A DNA stretch of 64,000 bases, taken from positions 1 to 64,000 of the forward strand of contig JAEURP010000011.1 of NCBI GenBank assembly GCA_016788585.1, in the 5' to 3' direction. The stretch comes from Chthonomonas sp. (lineage in GTDB: Bacteria > Armatimonadota > Fimbriimonadia > Fimbriimonadales > Fimbriimonadaceae). Position numbers and translations under genes: made by a program. The notes beneath the pieces were generated by a model. The model was not told where the DNA came from. It saw only the letters and a program-made list of their open reading frames with translations, and made no database searches. Positions 45,686 through 54,082 of this stretch are shown one piece after another. The number at the start of each line of letters is the position of its first letter. Within the stretch, counting starts at the first letter, position 1.

Positions 45686-47625
45686 CAATATGAACTCCTG
45701 TAGATGAACCCGCGATCTTGCCATGTGCTCCTCAGTAGAGCCGGGCTGCGCGGGAGATTAAGGTCGACGAGCGGCTGGTCGTTAACCTCTCGCTCTCGAA
45801 TTCGGTTGTCGTAATTCATGATGATCGGGAGGCTCCAAGTCACCATTGCTTCATCGCGGCTAATGATCGTTCCATTGATCGTGACACCGCCTCCGCTAGT
45901 CCCGATGTTTCCTCCACCAACGAAGTTGGTGTAAATGATCGCATCGATTTGGTTCACGCCCTCGGCAATCGAGTTGATCGTCGAATCCGGAACTACACTT
46001 TGGTATCTTCGGCGGCCCGTTGAGTCCACTGCCATGGCATCATAGGCTGGAATCCAGTTCCCATCCTCATCGTATCGGCCATAGGTGCCAACGGTCTTGG
46101 TAGGCGGATTGACCGGGGTCATGTATTGCAACGGACTGCTATTGGTAAAGCTGGTCGGATTACCCATGATGACGCTTCCGCGCGCTGCCAGTCCCAAAAT
46201 GTCCCGCTTTTCGTTCATGGCATCGGTGCCAATGATTGCCCCTCCTCGAAAGTCTGGGCCACTGGCGTATTTGATGCCACCAACGATATGCGTGTTTCTG
46301 CCAGTATAAAGAGTCCCTTGGCCCGAAACCGTTCCTTTTATTACGACATCCTGCGTGACCGTTACTGGACCGTGAATGCGGATGGGCTTAGCATCGGTGC
46401 CAATGAGAACCACGCTACCGTTGACAACACCATTGGTTGAGACGCGCTGATAGCTATTCGTAGATGAATTCCACATCTCAACCCATGCACCTTGATTGTA
46501 GTTTGGATTCGGCGTACCGTCCAGGAAGGTCGCTTTCGTGTCCCGATAGTTAGTGCTGAGGTCGATGTAGCGATTGAGGTCGCTGAGATCGGGCATGATG
46601 ATCTCGCGAGTCCGCTGAGTGTCGAGCAAACTCGTCGTTGCAGCCGAGGTTCCCGTTCGCGTCCAAGACTTAAGGCCGGTGCTATCCCCAATGATCGCTC
46701 CCGCGGGGCGATCATTGACAAGTGAGGCGTCACTTCTGAAAACAAAGTCTCGGTTCTCCTCGAAGGTGGTGGACCCGAGGGATCCATGTGTAAGCGAGTT
46801 GTAGCCCTGCCGCCGGCGTGCCGCGATCATATCCTGGTAAGCCGCAACTCGCAGCGCATATGCTGCATTGGATTCACCTGACAACTTGGCAGGATTGGAT
46901 GGCGCCCACGTCCCATAGGTAGTTTGGGCCATCTTGATGGGAGCGCTGTTTACAAGACCCACTGCCATCGGAACAAGCTTGTCGTTGTTGTTCGCAAAGA
47001 CACTTCCGTTGACCGTCGGTGATCCATTAAGGAAGTTGAAGTTCCCGTTGGCGCGCATGTCGCCGTTAACCACAAGGTCAGTGCCGTTGAATCCGTCCAT
47101 CCAACCATAGTTGTTTACGAAATACGTGTAATCGAAAACTTGGCTTCTGGTCAGCTCGAATCGAGCGGTGACATCGACGGTCTTGCTGGGCTCTCCAATG
47201 TCCAACTGACCATCATTGTCTTGGTCGATCCAGCCCACGGCGCGAACGGTTACCATGCGCACAAAGGCATTGCCCGGAACGGTGGCGTAATTGATTACTC
47301 CAGCCGAGTAGCTTCCCACGCCAGACACTGTTCCAGACATCGCCGACCGAGGACTTCCGGTTGTGGCTCCCGACAAATTGGTATCTAGCTGCGTGAATAT
47401 TTGTTGCTGCTTGAATGGGCGCCATAGAGCGCGTAGAATATCCTGGATCCCGGCTTCGCAAAGGTTGGTTGCCTGGACGTCCATCGTCATTCGCTTCGAG
47501 GCACGGACAGTCTCCGTTGAACTACTTGTGTAAGATACGGATGCAACGGCCAGCAACGATAGGACCACAAACGAGCCTATTAATGCCGTGCCGCGCTTGG
47601 TTCGATTCGATTTTCGTTGACTCAC
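45685..47625 (-). CDS. Large pilus-locus protein resembling DUF4900/PilX
   Basis: 646 aa from GTG 47625, chosen because AGGAG lies seven bases upstream and the codon follows the previous stop; an ATG 11 codons earlier overlaps it. N-terminal hydrophobic helix (TALIGSFVVLSLLAVASVSYT) after a basic stretch, as in PilX-like proteins, with CEAGIQDILRALWRPF next. The remainder has FVNNYGWMDGFNG and NGDMRANGNFNF, a pattern I associate with DUF4900 proteins of pilus loci. It is likely a minor pilin-like or tip-associated component. Confidence 0.72.
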   Translation of the reverse strand: MSQRKSNRTKRGTALIGSFVVLSLLAVASVSYTSSSTETVRASKRMTMDVQATNLCEAGIQDILRALWRPFKQQQIFTQLDTNLSGATTGSPRSAMSGTVSGVGSYSAGVINYATVPGNAFVRMVTVRAVGWIDQDNDGQLDIGEPSKTVDVTARFELTRSQVFDYTYFVNNYGWMDGFNGTDLVVNGDMRANGNFNFLNGSPTVNGSVFANNNDKLVPMAVGLVNSAPIKMAQTTYGTWAPSNPAKLSGESNAAYALRVAAYQDMIAARRRQGYNSLTHGSLGSTTFEENRDFVFRSDASLVNDRPAGAIIGDSTGLKSWTRTGTSAATTSLLDTQRTREIIMPDLSDLNRYIDLSTNYRDTKATFLDGTPNPNYNQGAWVEMWNSSTNSYQRVSTNGVVNGSVVLIGTDAKPIRIHGPVTVTQDVVIKGTVSGQGTLYTGRNTHIVGGIKYASGPDFRGGAIIGTDAMNEKRDILGLAARGSVIMGNPTSFTNSSPLQYMTPVNPPTKTVGTYGRYDEDGNWIPAYDAMAVDSTGRRRYQSVVPDSTINSIAEGVNQIDAIIYTNFVGGGNIGTSGGGVTINGTIISRDEAMVTWSLPIIMNYDNRIREREVNDQPLVDLNLPRSPALLRSTWQDRGFIYRSSY

Positions 47626-47635
47626 TTCTTCACTC

Positions 47636-48214
47636 CTAGTTGGTAATTGAGGGGACATTTCGCAGGAACAAGGTCTCGCGAGTACGTTGATAGATGTAGG
47701 CTCCCCGGGGACCAGTCGTCCTAGTGATCAGCATGACGTCGATACGACGCGTGATTCCTCCTGGCCCCGGCGTGAAGACGCGATACGTTGGATTTCCGTT
47801 AACCCCTGGGTCGCGAAGAACCACGTTTCGGGTTACCGTGTACTCTTGACCGGCAATGCCGAATCCTAAACTGTAGCGGCCCTCGCCCAAAGACTGCACA
47901 ATAACCCGGCGCTGAACCCCGTCCCAAATCGGCGGCACAACAAAGTCGCCGTTGGAGTTTCGCTGAGGTGTTCGGTAAGTTAGGCTTTGACCATCGGCTG
48001 CAACTTGAACCGACATCGCCTCGCGGAGCTCTTGGTTAAGCCTTCGAACGGCCTGTGTGCCATCCATTTCGGCTTCGATCATCTTGAGCCCCTGAACCCA
48101 CGAGCGCATTCCCGAATATAAGGTGCCCACTGATGTAAAGAGGACCATTCCCGTAAGTAGCGACGCTACGACGGTTTCGACAATCGACATTCCACGAATC
48201 CTTCGTTTTCTCAT
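47636..48214 (-). CDS. Minor pseudopilin, PilW/GspJ-like
   Basis: 192 aa, ATG 48214. Basic leader followed by a prepilin-type hydrophobic helix (RIRGMSIVETVVASLLTGMV): Gly before the cut, +5 Glu present. The rest is beta-rich. It overlaps the previous gene by four bases. Presumably processed by prepilin peptidase and part of the priming complex. Confidence 0.88.
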   Translation of the reverse strand: MRKRRIRGMSIVETVVASLLTGMVLFTSVGTLYSGMRSWVQGLKMIEAEMDGTQAVRRLNQELREAMSVQVAADGQSLTYRTPQRNSNGDFVVPPIWDGVQRRVIVQSLGEGRYSLGFGIAGQEYTVTRNVVLRDPGVNGNPTYRVFTPGPGGITRRIDVMLITRTTGPRGAYIYQRTRETLFLRNVPSITN

Positions 48215-48666
48215 AGATTTGCCACCATCGTTCCCACGGATACAGTTCGATTTCGACCCTTTTCTCGCCAGTTGAGGATTACGGTGACCCGGCGCAGATC
48301 AAGAGCCACTTGCTCCACCCGCACCTGGCCCGTGCCGTTCGGGAGTCGCAAGGCCGGACTATCGAGCGCCCCGACATCCACATTGGTAAAGCTGTAAGTG
48401 TTGGCCGTTACGGCCGTCGCATTGTCGACGAGCCCCAGTGAGGCAAGGCGATCTGCCGTCATGTTTGGATAGCCTTGGGCACGCAATGCCTCCATTTGCT
48501 TCTGAGCGAGGCTTAGTGCCGTGTTTTGGTTGTTGGCCATTGCACGAGCGTTATTCGATACTGGCATCGTGGCCGCCAGAACCATCGCGCAAAGGCCCGC
48601 CAGGAAGATGCCAAACAGCACCTCGACGAGCGAGTAGGCCCTTCTGTGGAGTCGCGACTTTTGCAT
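48211..48666 (-). CDS. Minor prepilin, PilV/GspI-like
   Basis: 151 aa, ATG 48666. Prepilin-type N-terminus RAYSLVEVLFGIFLAGLCAM, with Ala rather than Gly at -1 and the +5 Glu kept. The downstream ALSLAQKQMEALRAQGYP helix is typical of PilV/GspI. It is the first gene of the minor-pilin operon 48666 to 45245, about 140 bases downstream of the major prepilin and its terminator. Confidence 0.88.
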   Translation of the reverse strand: MQKSRLHRRAYSLVEVLFGIFLAGLCAMVLAATMPVSNNARAMANNQNTALSLAQKQMEALRAQGYPNMTADRLASLGLVDNATAVTANTYSFTNVDVGALDSPALRLPNGTGQVRVEQVALDLRRVTVILNWREKGRNRTVSVGTMVANL

Positions 48667-48760
48667 TGTCCTGTGATCCTTACAAGCTTTGTTCCATGTT
48701 TTCCTTGATCATCAAATTTGAACAAGAGCAGTTTGTGAATTTCCGAGACAATTGACAGTA

Positions 48761-48790
48761 AAGGGGCAGAGCGCACGCGCTCTGCCCCTT
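48761..48790 (-). terminator. Terminator after the major prepilin gene
   Basis: Perfect 13-bp stem AAGGGGCAGAGCG / CGCTCTGCCCCTT with a four-base loop. On the minus strand it is followed by TACTGTC, so the T tract is weak. It lies just after the prepilin stop and would reduce read-through into the minor-pilin operon. Confidence 0.8.
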
Positions 48791-48808
48791 GGTCAAACCA
48801 GCTTCGCT

Positions 48809-49144
48809 TTAGAGAGCGTGGCCGGCAACACTGCAAGTTGGGTCTGCACCGACGTTACCAACGGTGTAGGTACCACCTGCTGGGCAGACTGGCTCCTTCT
48901 TAACGTAGTCAGGAACGACGTTTGCCATTGCAACAGCTGCACCAGCGGCGAGCCGGGCCTCCATTGCGTACTGTTCCTTACCGGAATCAAGCTGGCGCAG
49001 GTTTGCGATGCAGGATCGCGTTCGACTGGTTTCCCGAGCTCGAACAAAGTTCGGGACGGCGATGGCGAGAAGGATGCCGATGATCAGCACCACAATCATG
49101 ATTTCAACGAGCGTAAAGCCCTTTTTTCGATTCAACCTCTTCAT
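48809..49144 (-). CDS. Type IV major prepilin-like protein
   Basis: 111 aa from ATG 49144; the frame continues upstream but without prepilin sense. Short basic leader KRLNRKKG, cut before Phe, then FTLVEIMIVVLIIGILLAIAVP, the canonical N-terminal helix with +5 Glu. The C-terminal part has two Cys (VCPAGG and TCSVAG) that can form the D-region disulfide. It is shorter than many pilins, similar to GspG-type pseudopilins. It is separated by a terminator from the minor prepilins, which fits higher expression. Confidence 0.92.
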   Translation of the reverse strand: MKRLNRKKGFTLVEIMIVVLIIGILLAIAVPNFVRARETSRTRSCIANLRQLDSGKEQYAMEARLAAGAAVAMANVVPDYVKKEPVCPAGGTYTVGNVGADPTCSVAGHAL

Positions 49145-49292
49145 ATCTCTTTGCTCGACCTCTGGGGAGCTATGGGGCTTTTTCCACTCAGGATGAGTTT
49201 GAAGTCCCCGGAGGAATACTTGGTTTTTTGAAACGCAATCTTCAGGGCATTTTTTGAGACTTCCCACAATAAAGTTCCGAATCTGGCGTAAG

Positions 49293-49874
49293 ATGGCACT
49301 AAGCATGTATCCCAGCATTGCCCTTGCCCGAACCAGCGTCCTTGAAAACGCATTCGAATTCGTCGATGACATTTGCCAACAAGTTGCTATGTCGGCTTTG
49401 ACCGGTGACCGAAATGAAGCCCTTAGCCTTTGGGGCGATCCGGCAAACCCATCCCTGCACCTCGCCATCGCCTCGGGCCTTATGGATTCGCCAGATATCC
49501 ACGCCTGGTCACATGTCACGTCCCTCGTGGGTGAAGAAAAGATGGAAGACGCCTTTGGAGTGCCGGATCTCCATCCAATCCTTCCCCACCGTGTTCATGG
49601 CCTGCCCGCCCGAAAAATTGAAATCGGACAATGCTGCTCGCTAAGCATGAGGCGAGCCGACCCCGGCTTCAATGACGCGCTGCTAGATGAAATGAGTGAC
49701 GTGATCGAGACCTTACGATACATGGAGGGGTACCTAGGGTCCGTTGTCGGAACAAATCCAGCTCTGCCCGAAGAGATCATCGGCGTCGTCTTTTGGCGAG
49801 ACCAAGCATCATACGAAGCGTCGAACCCACATAAAGGACTTTATGAGATCAGGCTTTATGAGCGTCTGATCTGA
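49293..49874 (+). CDS. Hypothetical protein with dimeric-barrel-like C-terminus
   Basis: 193 aa from ATG 49293; codons 13 and 17 of the open frame are both Met candidates. The last 60 residues (GYLGSVVGTNPALPEEIIGVVFWRDQASYEASNPH) resemble antibiotic-biosynthesis-monooxygenase (ABM)-like dimeric barrels. The first 120 residues are not recognised. It ends directly before the M48 protease (stop TGA, then ATG), so the two are probably co-expressed. Confidence 0.65.
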   Translation: MALSMYPSIALARTSVLENAFEFVDDICQQVAMSALTGDRNEALSLWGDPANPSLHLAIASGLMDSPDIHAWSHVTSLVGEEKMEDAFGVPDLHPILPHRVHGLPARKIEIGQCCSLSMRRADPGFNDALLDEMSDVIETLRYMEGYLGSVVGTNPALPEEIIGVVFWRDQASYEASNPHKGLYEIRLYERLI

Positions 49875-50723
49875 ATGGCCCAGTTGAAGAAACAGCATTC
49901 ACACGCTCATCGTCTAGACAATATGCGATTGCCGATTGTTGCCATGCCCTTGGGCCTTGCTATCTTTACTGCTTCGGCCCAGGCCGTTGACTTCCGACCC
50001 AGCATTAAAGATCAAATCAAGATCGGCAAAGAGGCTAGCGCAGAAATCCGCAAAAAGGAAAAGGTGCTGCCGGATTCAGACATTCGCGTAAAGGTCATGC
50101 GTCAGTTGGGTCAGCAGCTTGTTGCCAAGATCCCTGAAGCTGAGCGGAAGAAGAATCCATTTGAGTACTCGTTCGATGTCATCGACAGCAAAGAAGTCAA
50201 TGCATTTGCTCTGCCGGGCGGCCCGATCTACTTTTACACTGGCCTCCTGAACAAGATGAAGTCTCTCGACGAATTCGCTGGCGTTCTAGGTCACGAAATT
50301 GTCCATATCCGAAATCAGCACTGGGCTTCACAAGAAGGCGATCGGATGAAGCGTCAATTGCCGTTGGCAATTCTACTGACGATTGTACGAGCAGGCGACT
50401 TTGCTTGGGACCTAGCTGGTCTGGCGGATGCCGTTCTCATTGGCATTAAGTACTCCCAAAAGCATGAAAGCGAATCAGATCGTATTGGATTTGATCTCAT
50501 GACCGCAGCTGGATACAATCCTCAAGGGATGGTCGACACGTTCAAAATGCTATCGGCAGGTCGAAAGATGTCTGATTTTGATCGCATGTTGAGCACCCAT
50601 CCTGACCCGGCAAAGCGCGCCGAAACCCTGGAAGCGCGCATTAAGAAGGAAGGAAAGGTGTATCCCCCGATGCGACCCCTGCCCTTTGCTCCTCAGCCAC
50701 TACCTGCAGCGACGCCAAAATAA
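49875..50723 (+). CDS. Exported M48-family metalloprotease
   Basis: 282 aa. Export signal MRLPIVAMPLGLAIFTASA (Met17 may be the true start). Zinc site GHEIVHIR (HExxH at residues 140-144) and third ligand in HESESDRIGFDLM. The architecture is the BepA/LoiP type without a membrane anchor or TPR tail. Such proteases act in envelope protein quality control. The C-terminus is Pro-rich. Confidence 0.9.
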   Translation: MAQLKKQHSHAHRLDNMRLPIVAMPLGLAIFTASAQAVDFRPSIKDQIKIGKEASAEIRKKEKVLPDSDIRVKVMRQLGQQLVAKIPEAERKKNPFEYSFDVIDSKEVNAFALPGGPIYFYTGLLNKMKSLDEFAGVLGHEIVHIRNQHWASQEGDRMKRQLPLAILLTIVRAGDFAWDLAGLADAVLIGIKYSQKHESESDRIGFDLMTAAGYNPQGMVDTFKMLSAGRKMSDFDRMLSTHPDPAKRAETLEARIKKEGKVYPPMRPLPFAPQPLPAATPK

Positions 50724-50729
50724 CGTGCT

Positions 50730-51713
50730 CTAAGCACTTGGTGCTGCTTCGGCGACCCGGCCCATCGCTCGGAACTTAGCGTACCGTTGTTCTCTTAGAT
50801 CAGCCGGTGAGAGGCTGTCTAAGGTGTGCAGCGAGGCCTCGATCGCATTGCCAACTGTCTTCGTGACAGTCTCCCAGTCTCGGTGGGCACCCCCGAAGGG
50901 CTCAGGCAGCACCTCGTCGATCAAACCTCGGTCCAAAGCGCTTTGAGCCGTTAACTGAAGGGCCGCGGCAGCTTTAGCGCCCTCTGCCGGCTGGCGCCAA
51001 AGAATCGCGGCGCAACCCTCGGGAGGAATCACGCTGTAAACCGAATGCTCTAGCATGAGCACTTTGTTTGCCGCCGCGATACCAATCGCTCCGCCCGAAC
51101 CACCTTCGCCGATAATGACGGCAACGCTGGGCACGTTAAGTTCAAACATCTTTAGGATTGAGGCAGCAATCGCCTCACTAATTCCCCGACTTTCGCTCTC
51201 AACACCAGGATCGGCCGCAGGCGTATCGACGAAGCTCACAATCGGCAAGCGAAAGCGATCTGCCATTTCAAAGAGCCTAATAGCCTTTCGGTAGCCTTCT
51301 GGCTTCGCCATTGCAAAGTTTCTATATTGGCGATCCTGGATGTTTCGTCCCTTTTGCTGACCCACTACGATCACTGGTTTGCCCTGAAACATCGCGGTGC
51401 CCCCAACGATGGCATGATCATCACCAAAGCGGCGATCACCGCCCAATTCGACGAAGTCCGTGAAGAGCGTGGTGATGTAGTCGAGCGCATAGGGGCGCGT
51501 CTCTGCCCGAGCCACCAAGACCTTTTCCCAGGGTCCCAGGCGACTGTACATTACGCGAATGATGTTGTCTCGGCGCTGTTCGAAGTATGCGATTCGCTCT
51601 TCGGCAGCTACTTGTTCGGTCGGCGAACACTTCTTGGCGATTTCGCGCGCCTTCTCCAACGCCTCATCGATTTCTAAGAGCGGCTTTTCCCACTCCTTCC
51701 AGCTCTTAGCCAT
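50730..51713 (-). CDS. accA: Acetyl-CoA carboxylase carboxyltransferase, alpha subunit
   Basis: 327 aa. Typical blocks: RFGDDHAIVGGTAMF, GRNIQDRQYRNFAMAKPEGYRKAIR, PIVSFVDTPAADPGVESESRGISEA, IGEGGSGGAIGI and the late SVIPPEGCAAILWR. It transfers the carboxyl group from biotin to acetyl-CoA with AccD. It follows accD with a one-base overlap (TAATG). Confidence 0.98.
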   Translation of the reverse strand: MAKSWKEWEKPLLEIDEALEKAREIAKKCSPTEQVAAEERIAYFEQRRDNIIRVMYSRLGPWEKVLVARAETRPYALDYITTLFTDFVELGGDRRFGDDHAIVGGTAMFQGKPVIVVGQQKGRNIQDRQYRNFAMAKPEGYRKAIRLFEMADRFRLPIVSFVDTPAADPGVESESRGISEAIAASILKMFELNVPSVAVIIGEGGSGGAIGIAAANKVLMLEHSVYSVIPPEGCAAILWRQPAEGAKAAAALQLTAQSALDRGLIDEVLPEPFGGAHRDWETVTKTVGNAIEASLHTLDSLSPADLREQRYAKFRAMGRVAEAAPSA

Positions 51714-52522
51714 TAGCGTGAACCCCCAATCAAAACTCGAACAAGCGAACTAAGCGTGCTCCTCATGGCCCGACGTTCGACAACTTTGTCAATCATGCCG
51801 CTTCGTAAAGCAAATTCGGCTTTCTGAAAGTCATCTGGGACCTTCATTACCTGCGCCTGGGCCGCAACCCGAGCCCCGGCAAAACCAACCAAGGATTTCG
51901 GCTCCGCGAGAATCACGTCGGCAACGCTGGCATAGCTTGCAAGGACACCAGCCATCGTGGGATCGGTAAAGACCGCAATGTAGGGGGCTCCCGCTTCGCG
52001 ACATTTTGCCACTGCAGCCGTGGTCTTTGCCATCTGCATCAGGCTGAGAAGGCCTTCTTGCATTCGGGCCCCACCGCTGGCGCAGAAAACAATCGCTGGA
52101 ATGCGGTCAGTTGCCGCCCTTTCTAAAGTGCGCGTGATTTTTTCTCCGGCTACGCTCCCCATCGACCCACCCATGAAGGAGAAGTCCGCAATTGCCGTCG
52201 AGACTGGAACTCCATCCAGCGTTGCTCGCCCGGAAACGACCGAATCGTTGATCCCAGTTTTTGCGATCGCCGATTCGAGTTTCTCTCGGTACTCGGGGAA
52301 TTCTAGGGTATCGACTGACCTTAGACCAGCATCGGCTTCGGAAAAGGAGCCCTCATCAAAGGTGATCTCGGCTCGCTGGCGCCAGGAGAGGCGGTGATGG
52401 TGGCCACACATCTGGCAAACGAAGAGGTTCTCTTCAAACTCGCGCCGAAACAAGGTTTTCTTGCATCCGAGACACTGAACGAATGATCCATCTAGCCCAG
52501 TTGCCTTCTTCTTCCCCAACAT
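51713..52522 (-). CDS. accD: Acetyl-CoA carboxylase carboxyltransferase, beta subunit
   Basis: 269 aa, ATG 52522. N-terminal zinc finger Cys-x2-Cys-x15-Cys-x2-Cys (CLGCKKTLF, CQMCGH), then ASGGARMQEGLLSLMQMAKT, the crotonase-like carboxyltransferase core. It makes the alpha2-beta2 carboxyltransferase with the AccA encoded next. The order accD-accA with a one-base overlap ensures equal supply. Confidence 0.98.
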   Translation of the reverse strand: MLGKKKATGLDGSFVQCLGCKKTLFRREFEENLFVCQMCGHHHRLSWRQRAEITFDEGSFSEADAGLRSVDTLEFPEYREKLESAIAKTGINDSVVSGRATLDGVPVSTAIADFSFMGGSMGSVAGEKITRTLERAATDRIPAIVFCASGGARMQEGLLSLMQMAKTTAAVAKCREAGAPYIAVFTDPTMAGVLASYASVADVILAEPKSLVGFAGARVAAQAQVMKVPDDFQKAEFALRSGMIDKVVERRAMRSTLSSLVRVLIGGSR

Positions 52523-52567
52523 GAGAGGAGGAGAGAATACCTTGCATTACGGTACATAACGGGCGGA

Positions 52568-52777
52568 TTATGCAGCGTCGTCTTCGGCTTCAACTTCGAC
52601 GCTTTTCGCGGGCTCTGCTGAGCCATAATCCCAGTTATCGCAATCTAGTCGGCGGCAGTAGACCATGGACTGCTTGGACCCGTCGTCCATCTCGACCGAT
52701 GCGCGCTGTCCAAACCGGCACTCCAAACAGAGTTCTGGTTCCACGAGCTTTACAACCTTAAGTTGCTTTCCTGCCAT
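52568..52777 (-). CDS. Small Cys-containing protein, hypothetical
   Basis: 69 aa, ATG 52777 with GGGGGAAG upstream. Cys pairs CLEC (about 17-20) and CRRLDC (about 41-46) suggest a single zinc-ribbon-like knuckle. The acidic tail is EVEAEDDAA. It lies just before accD on the same strand. No family is recognised. Confidence 0.72.
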   Translation of the reverse strand: MAGKQLKVVKLVEPELCLECRFGQRASVEMDDGSKQSMVYCRRLDCDNWDYGSAEPAKSVEVEAEDDAA

Positions 52778-52850
52778 TTCTTCCCCCGAACAATTCCTGA
52801 CTCACGATTGGAATTCCAGAATCTTACGTGGGTGGTGAACAGCAAGAATA

Positions 52851-52877
52851 CGAGGAATTGAATCGCGAACTTCCTCG
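52851..52877 (+). promoter_or_regulatory. Inverted repeat in the add leader
   Basis: CGAGGAA, 13 bases, TTCCTCG, located 22 bases before the add ATG; could be a leader hairpin or operator. Nothing further is seen in this leader except AAGGA at the start. Confidence 0.3.
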
Positions 52878-52899
52878 TTGAACGTCTCAAAGGAAAAAC

Positions 52900-53949
52900 A
52901 TGAATGCACCGCTAACCGATCGAAAAGCTACCAACTTCGAAGTGGACTTCTTGAGAAGGATGCCCAAAGTCGAGTTACACGTTCATCTCGAGGGGGCTAT
53001 CTCGCCTTCGACAATTAGGACAATGGCAGCGCGAAACAATGTCACTCTGCCCGTATCTGAAGGCGAACTTGAGAACTTCTTTAAGTTTCGTGACTTCGAC
53101 CACTTCCTTGAGGCCTACTACGCTGCCACCTCGACAATGCTGACGTTGGAAGATTGGCGACTAATGATCGACCAATTCATGGCCGACCGGCGTGAGCAGA
53201 ACATCGTCTATTCGGAGGTCTTTGTTTCGGCCAGCCACCACCTACAAAGGTACGACCATGATGAATGGATTCGCGTCCTTAGCGAATCCATTGGAGAGGG
53301 AGAAGAACGGTACGGAGTTCGGATCCGCCTAATCCCTGATATCTCTCGTGAAGTTCCCGAAACCAGTCGACCAGTCCTCGACTTTGTCACGAAGGCATGG
53401 GAAAACGGAGTTGCGTTGGGAATCGGGCTTGGAGGACCAGAACAAGGCTTCCCGCCTGAACTTTTCACCGACGTCTTTGCTGAGGCTAAGCAAGCTGGCA
53501 TGCACGTCGTTGCTCATGCGGGCGAAACAGAAGGAGCCGCAAGTGTGCGCGGAGCCTGGAATGGACTAGGTGCTGAGCGAATCGGCCACGGACTCCGCGT
53601 ACTAGAAGACCCTGATTTGACCCACGATATGGCAGCCGCACGGGTGCCATTTGAAGTGAATCCCACCAGCAACTACTGCATCGGAGTTGTATCGCAGGAT
53701 TCCCCTCACCCTATTCGTGGAATGATTGACTCAGGACTCGTCGTCACTGTCAACTCTGATGACCCAGCTTTGTTTGGAAATTCTCTTGCTCAAGAGTTTC
53801 AATTACTGATCGAGCAGGGCTTTGAACTTGAAGAACTTTGGAAGCTCAACCTAGACGCGATTGGCGCTAGCTTTCTAAATGAGACTGAGAAGGAAACGCT
53901 CACCCAGCAATTCTGCGTATTCCATACTGAGAATTCTGGTGGGCGGTGA
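52900..53949 (+). CDS. add: Adenosine deaminase-family protein
   Basis: 349 aa, ATG 52900 with AAGGA upstream. Amidohydrolase signatures: VELHVHLEGA (His27 and His29 metal ligands), GLGGPEQGFPPELF, VVAHAGET (His and catalytic Glu), RIGHGLR, and NSDDPALF (Asp ligand). It deaminates adenosine (or a related purine), recycling the adenosine released by ahcY. The last codons overlap the tRNA-Val gene in antisense by 13 bases. Confidence 0.93.
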   Translation: MNAPLTDRKATNFEVDFLRRMPKVELHVHLEGAISPSTIRTMAARNNVTLPVSEGELENFFKFRDFDHFLEAYYAATSTMLTLEDWRLMIDQFMADRREQNIVYSEVFVSASHHLQRYDHDEWIRVLSESIGEGEERYGVRIRLIPDISREVPETSRPVLDFVTKAWENGVALGIGLGGPEQGFPPELFTDVFAEAKQAGMHVVAHAGETEGAASVRGAWNGLGAERIGHGLRVLEDPDLTHDMAAARVPFEVNPTSNYCIGVVSQDSPHPIRGMIDSGLVVTVNSDDPALFGNSLAQEFQLLIEQGFELEELWKLNLDAIGASFLNETEKETLTQQFCVFHTENSGGR

Positions 53950-54011
53950 GGGATTCGAACCCCCGACCCGCTCGGTGTAAACGAGCCGCTCTACCACTGA
54001 GCTAACCGCCC
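53937..54011 (-). tRNA. tRNA-Val (anticodon TAC)
   Basis: 75 bases including encoded CCA. Acceptor GGGCGGT pairs with ACCGCCC, stem GCTCG/CGAGC encloses loop TTTACAC (anticodon TAC), T arm GGTTCGAATCC. Its 3' end overlaps the add stop in antisense. Confidence 0.96.
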
Positions 54012-54045
54012 TGACGATTCCGAATTGTACCGCTTTACCCTGGGG

Positions 54046-54074
54046 TTGACTTTTCCACATGGCAGAGCTAGAAT
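54046..54074 (+). promoter_or_regulatory. Amidase promoter, predicted leaderless
   Basis: TTGACT (54046-54051), 17-base spacer, TAGAAT (54069-54074), and the ATG is at 54083. The expected transcription start is at 54081-54083, on or beside the A of ATG. Confidence 0.75.
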
Positions 54075-54082
54075 GAAAATCC

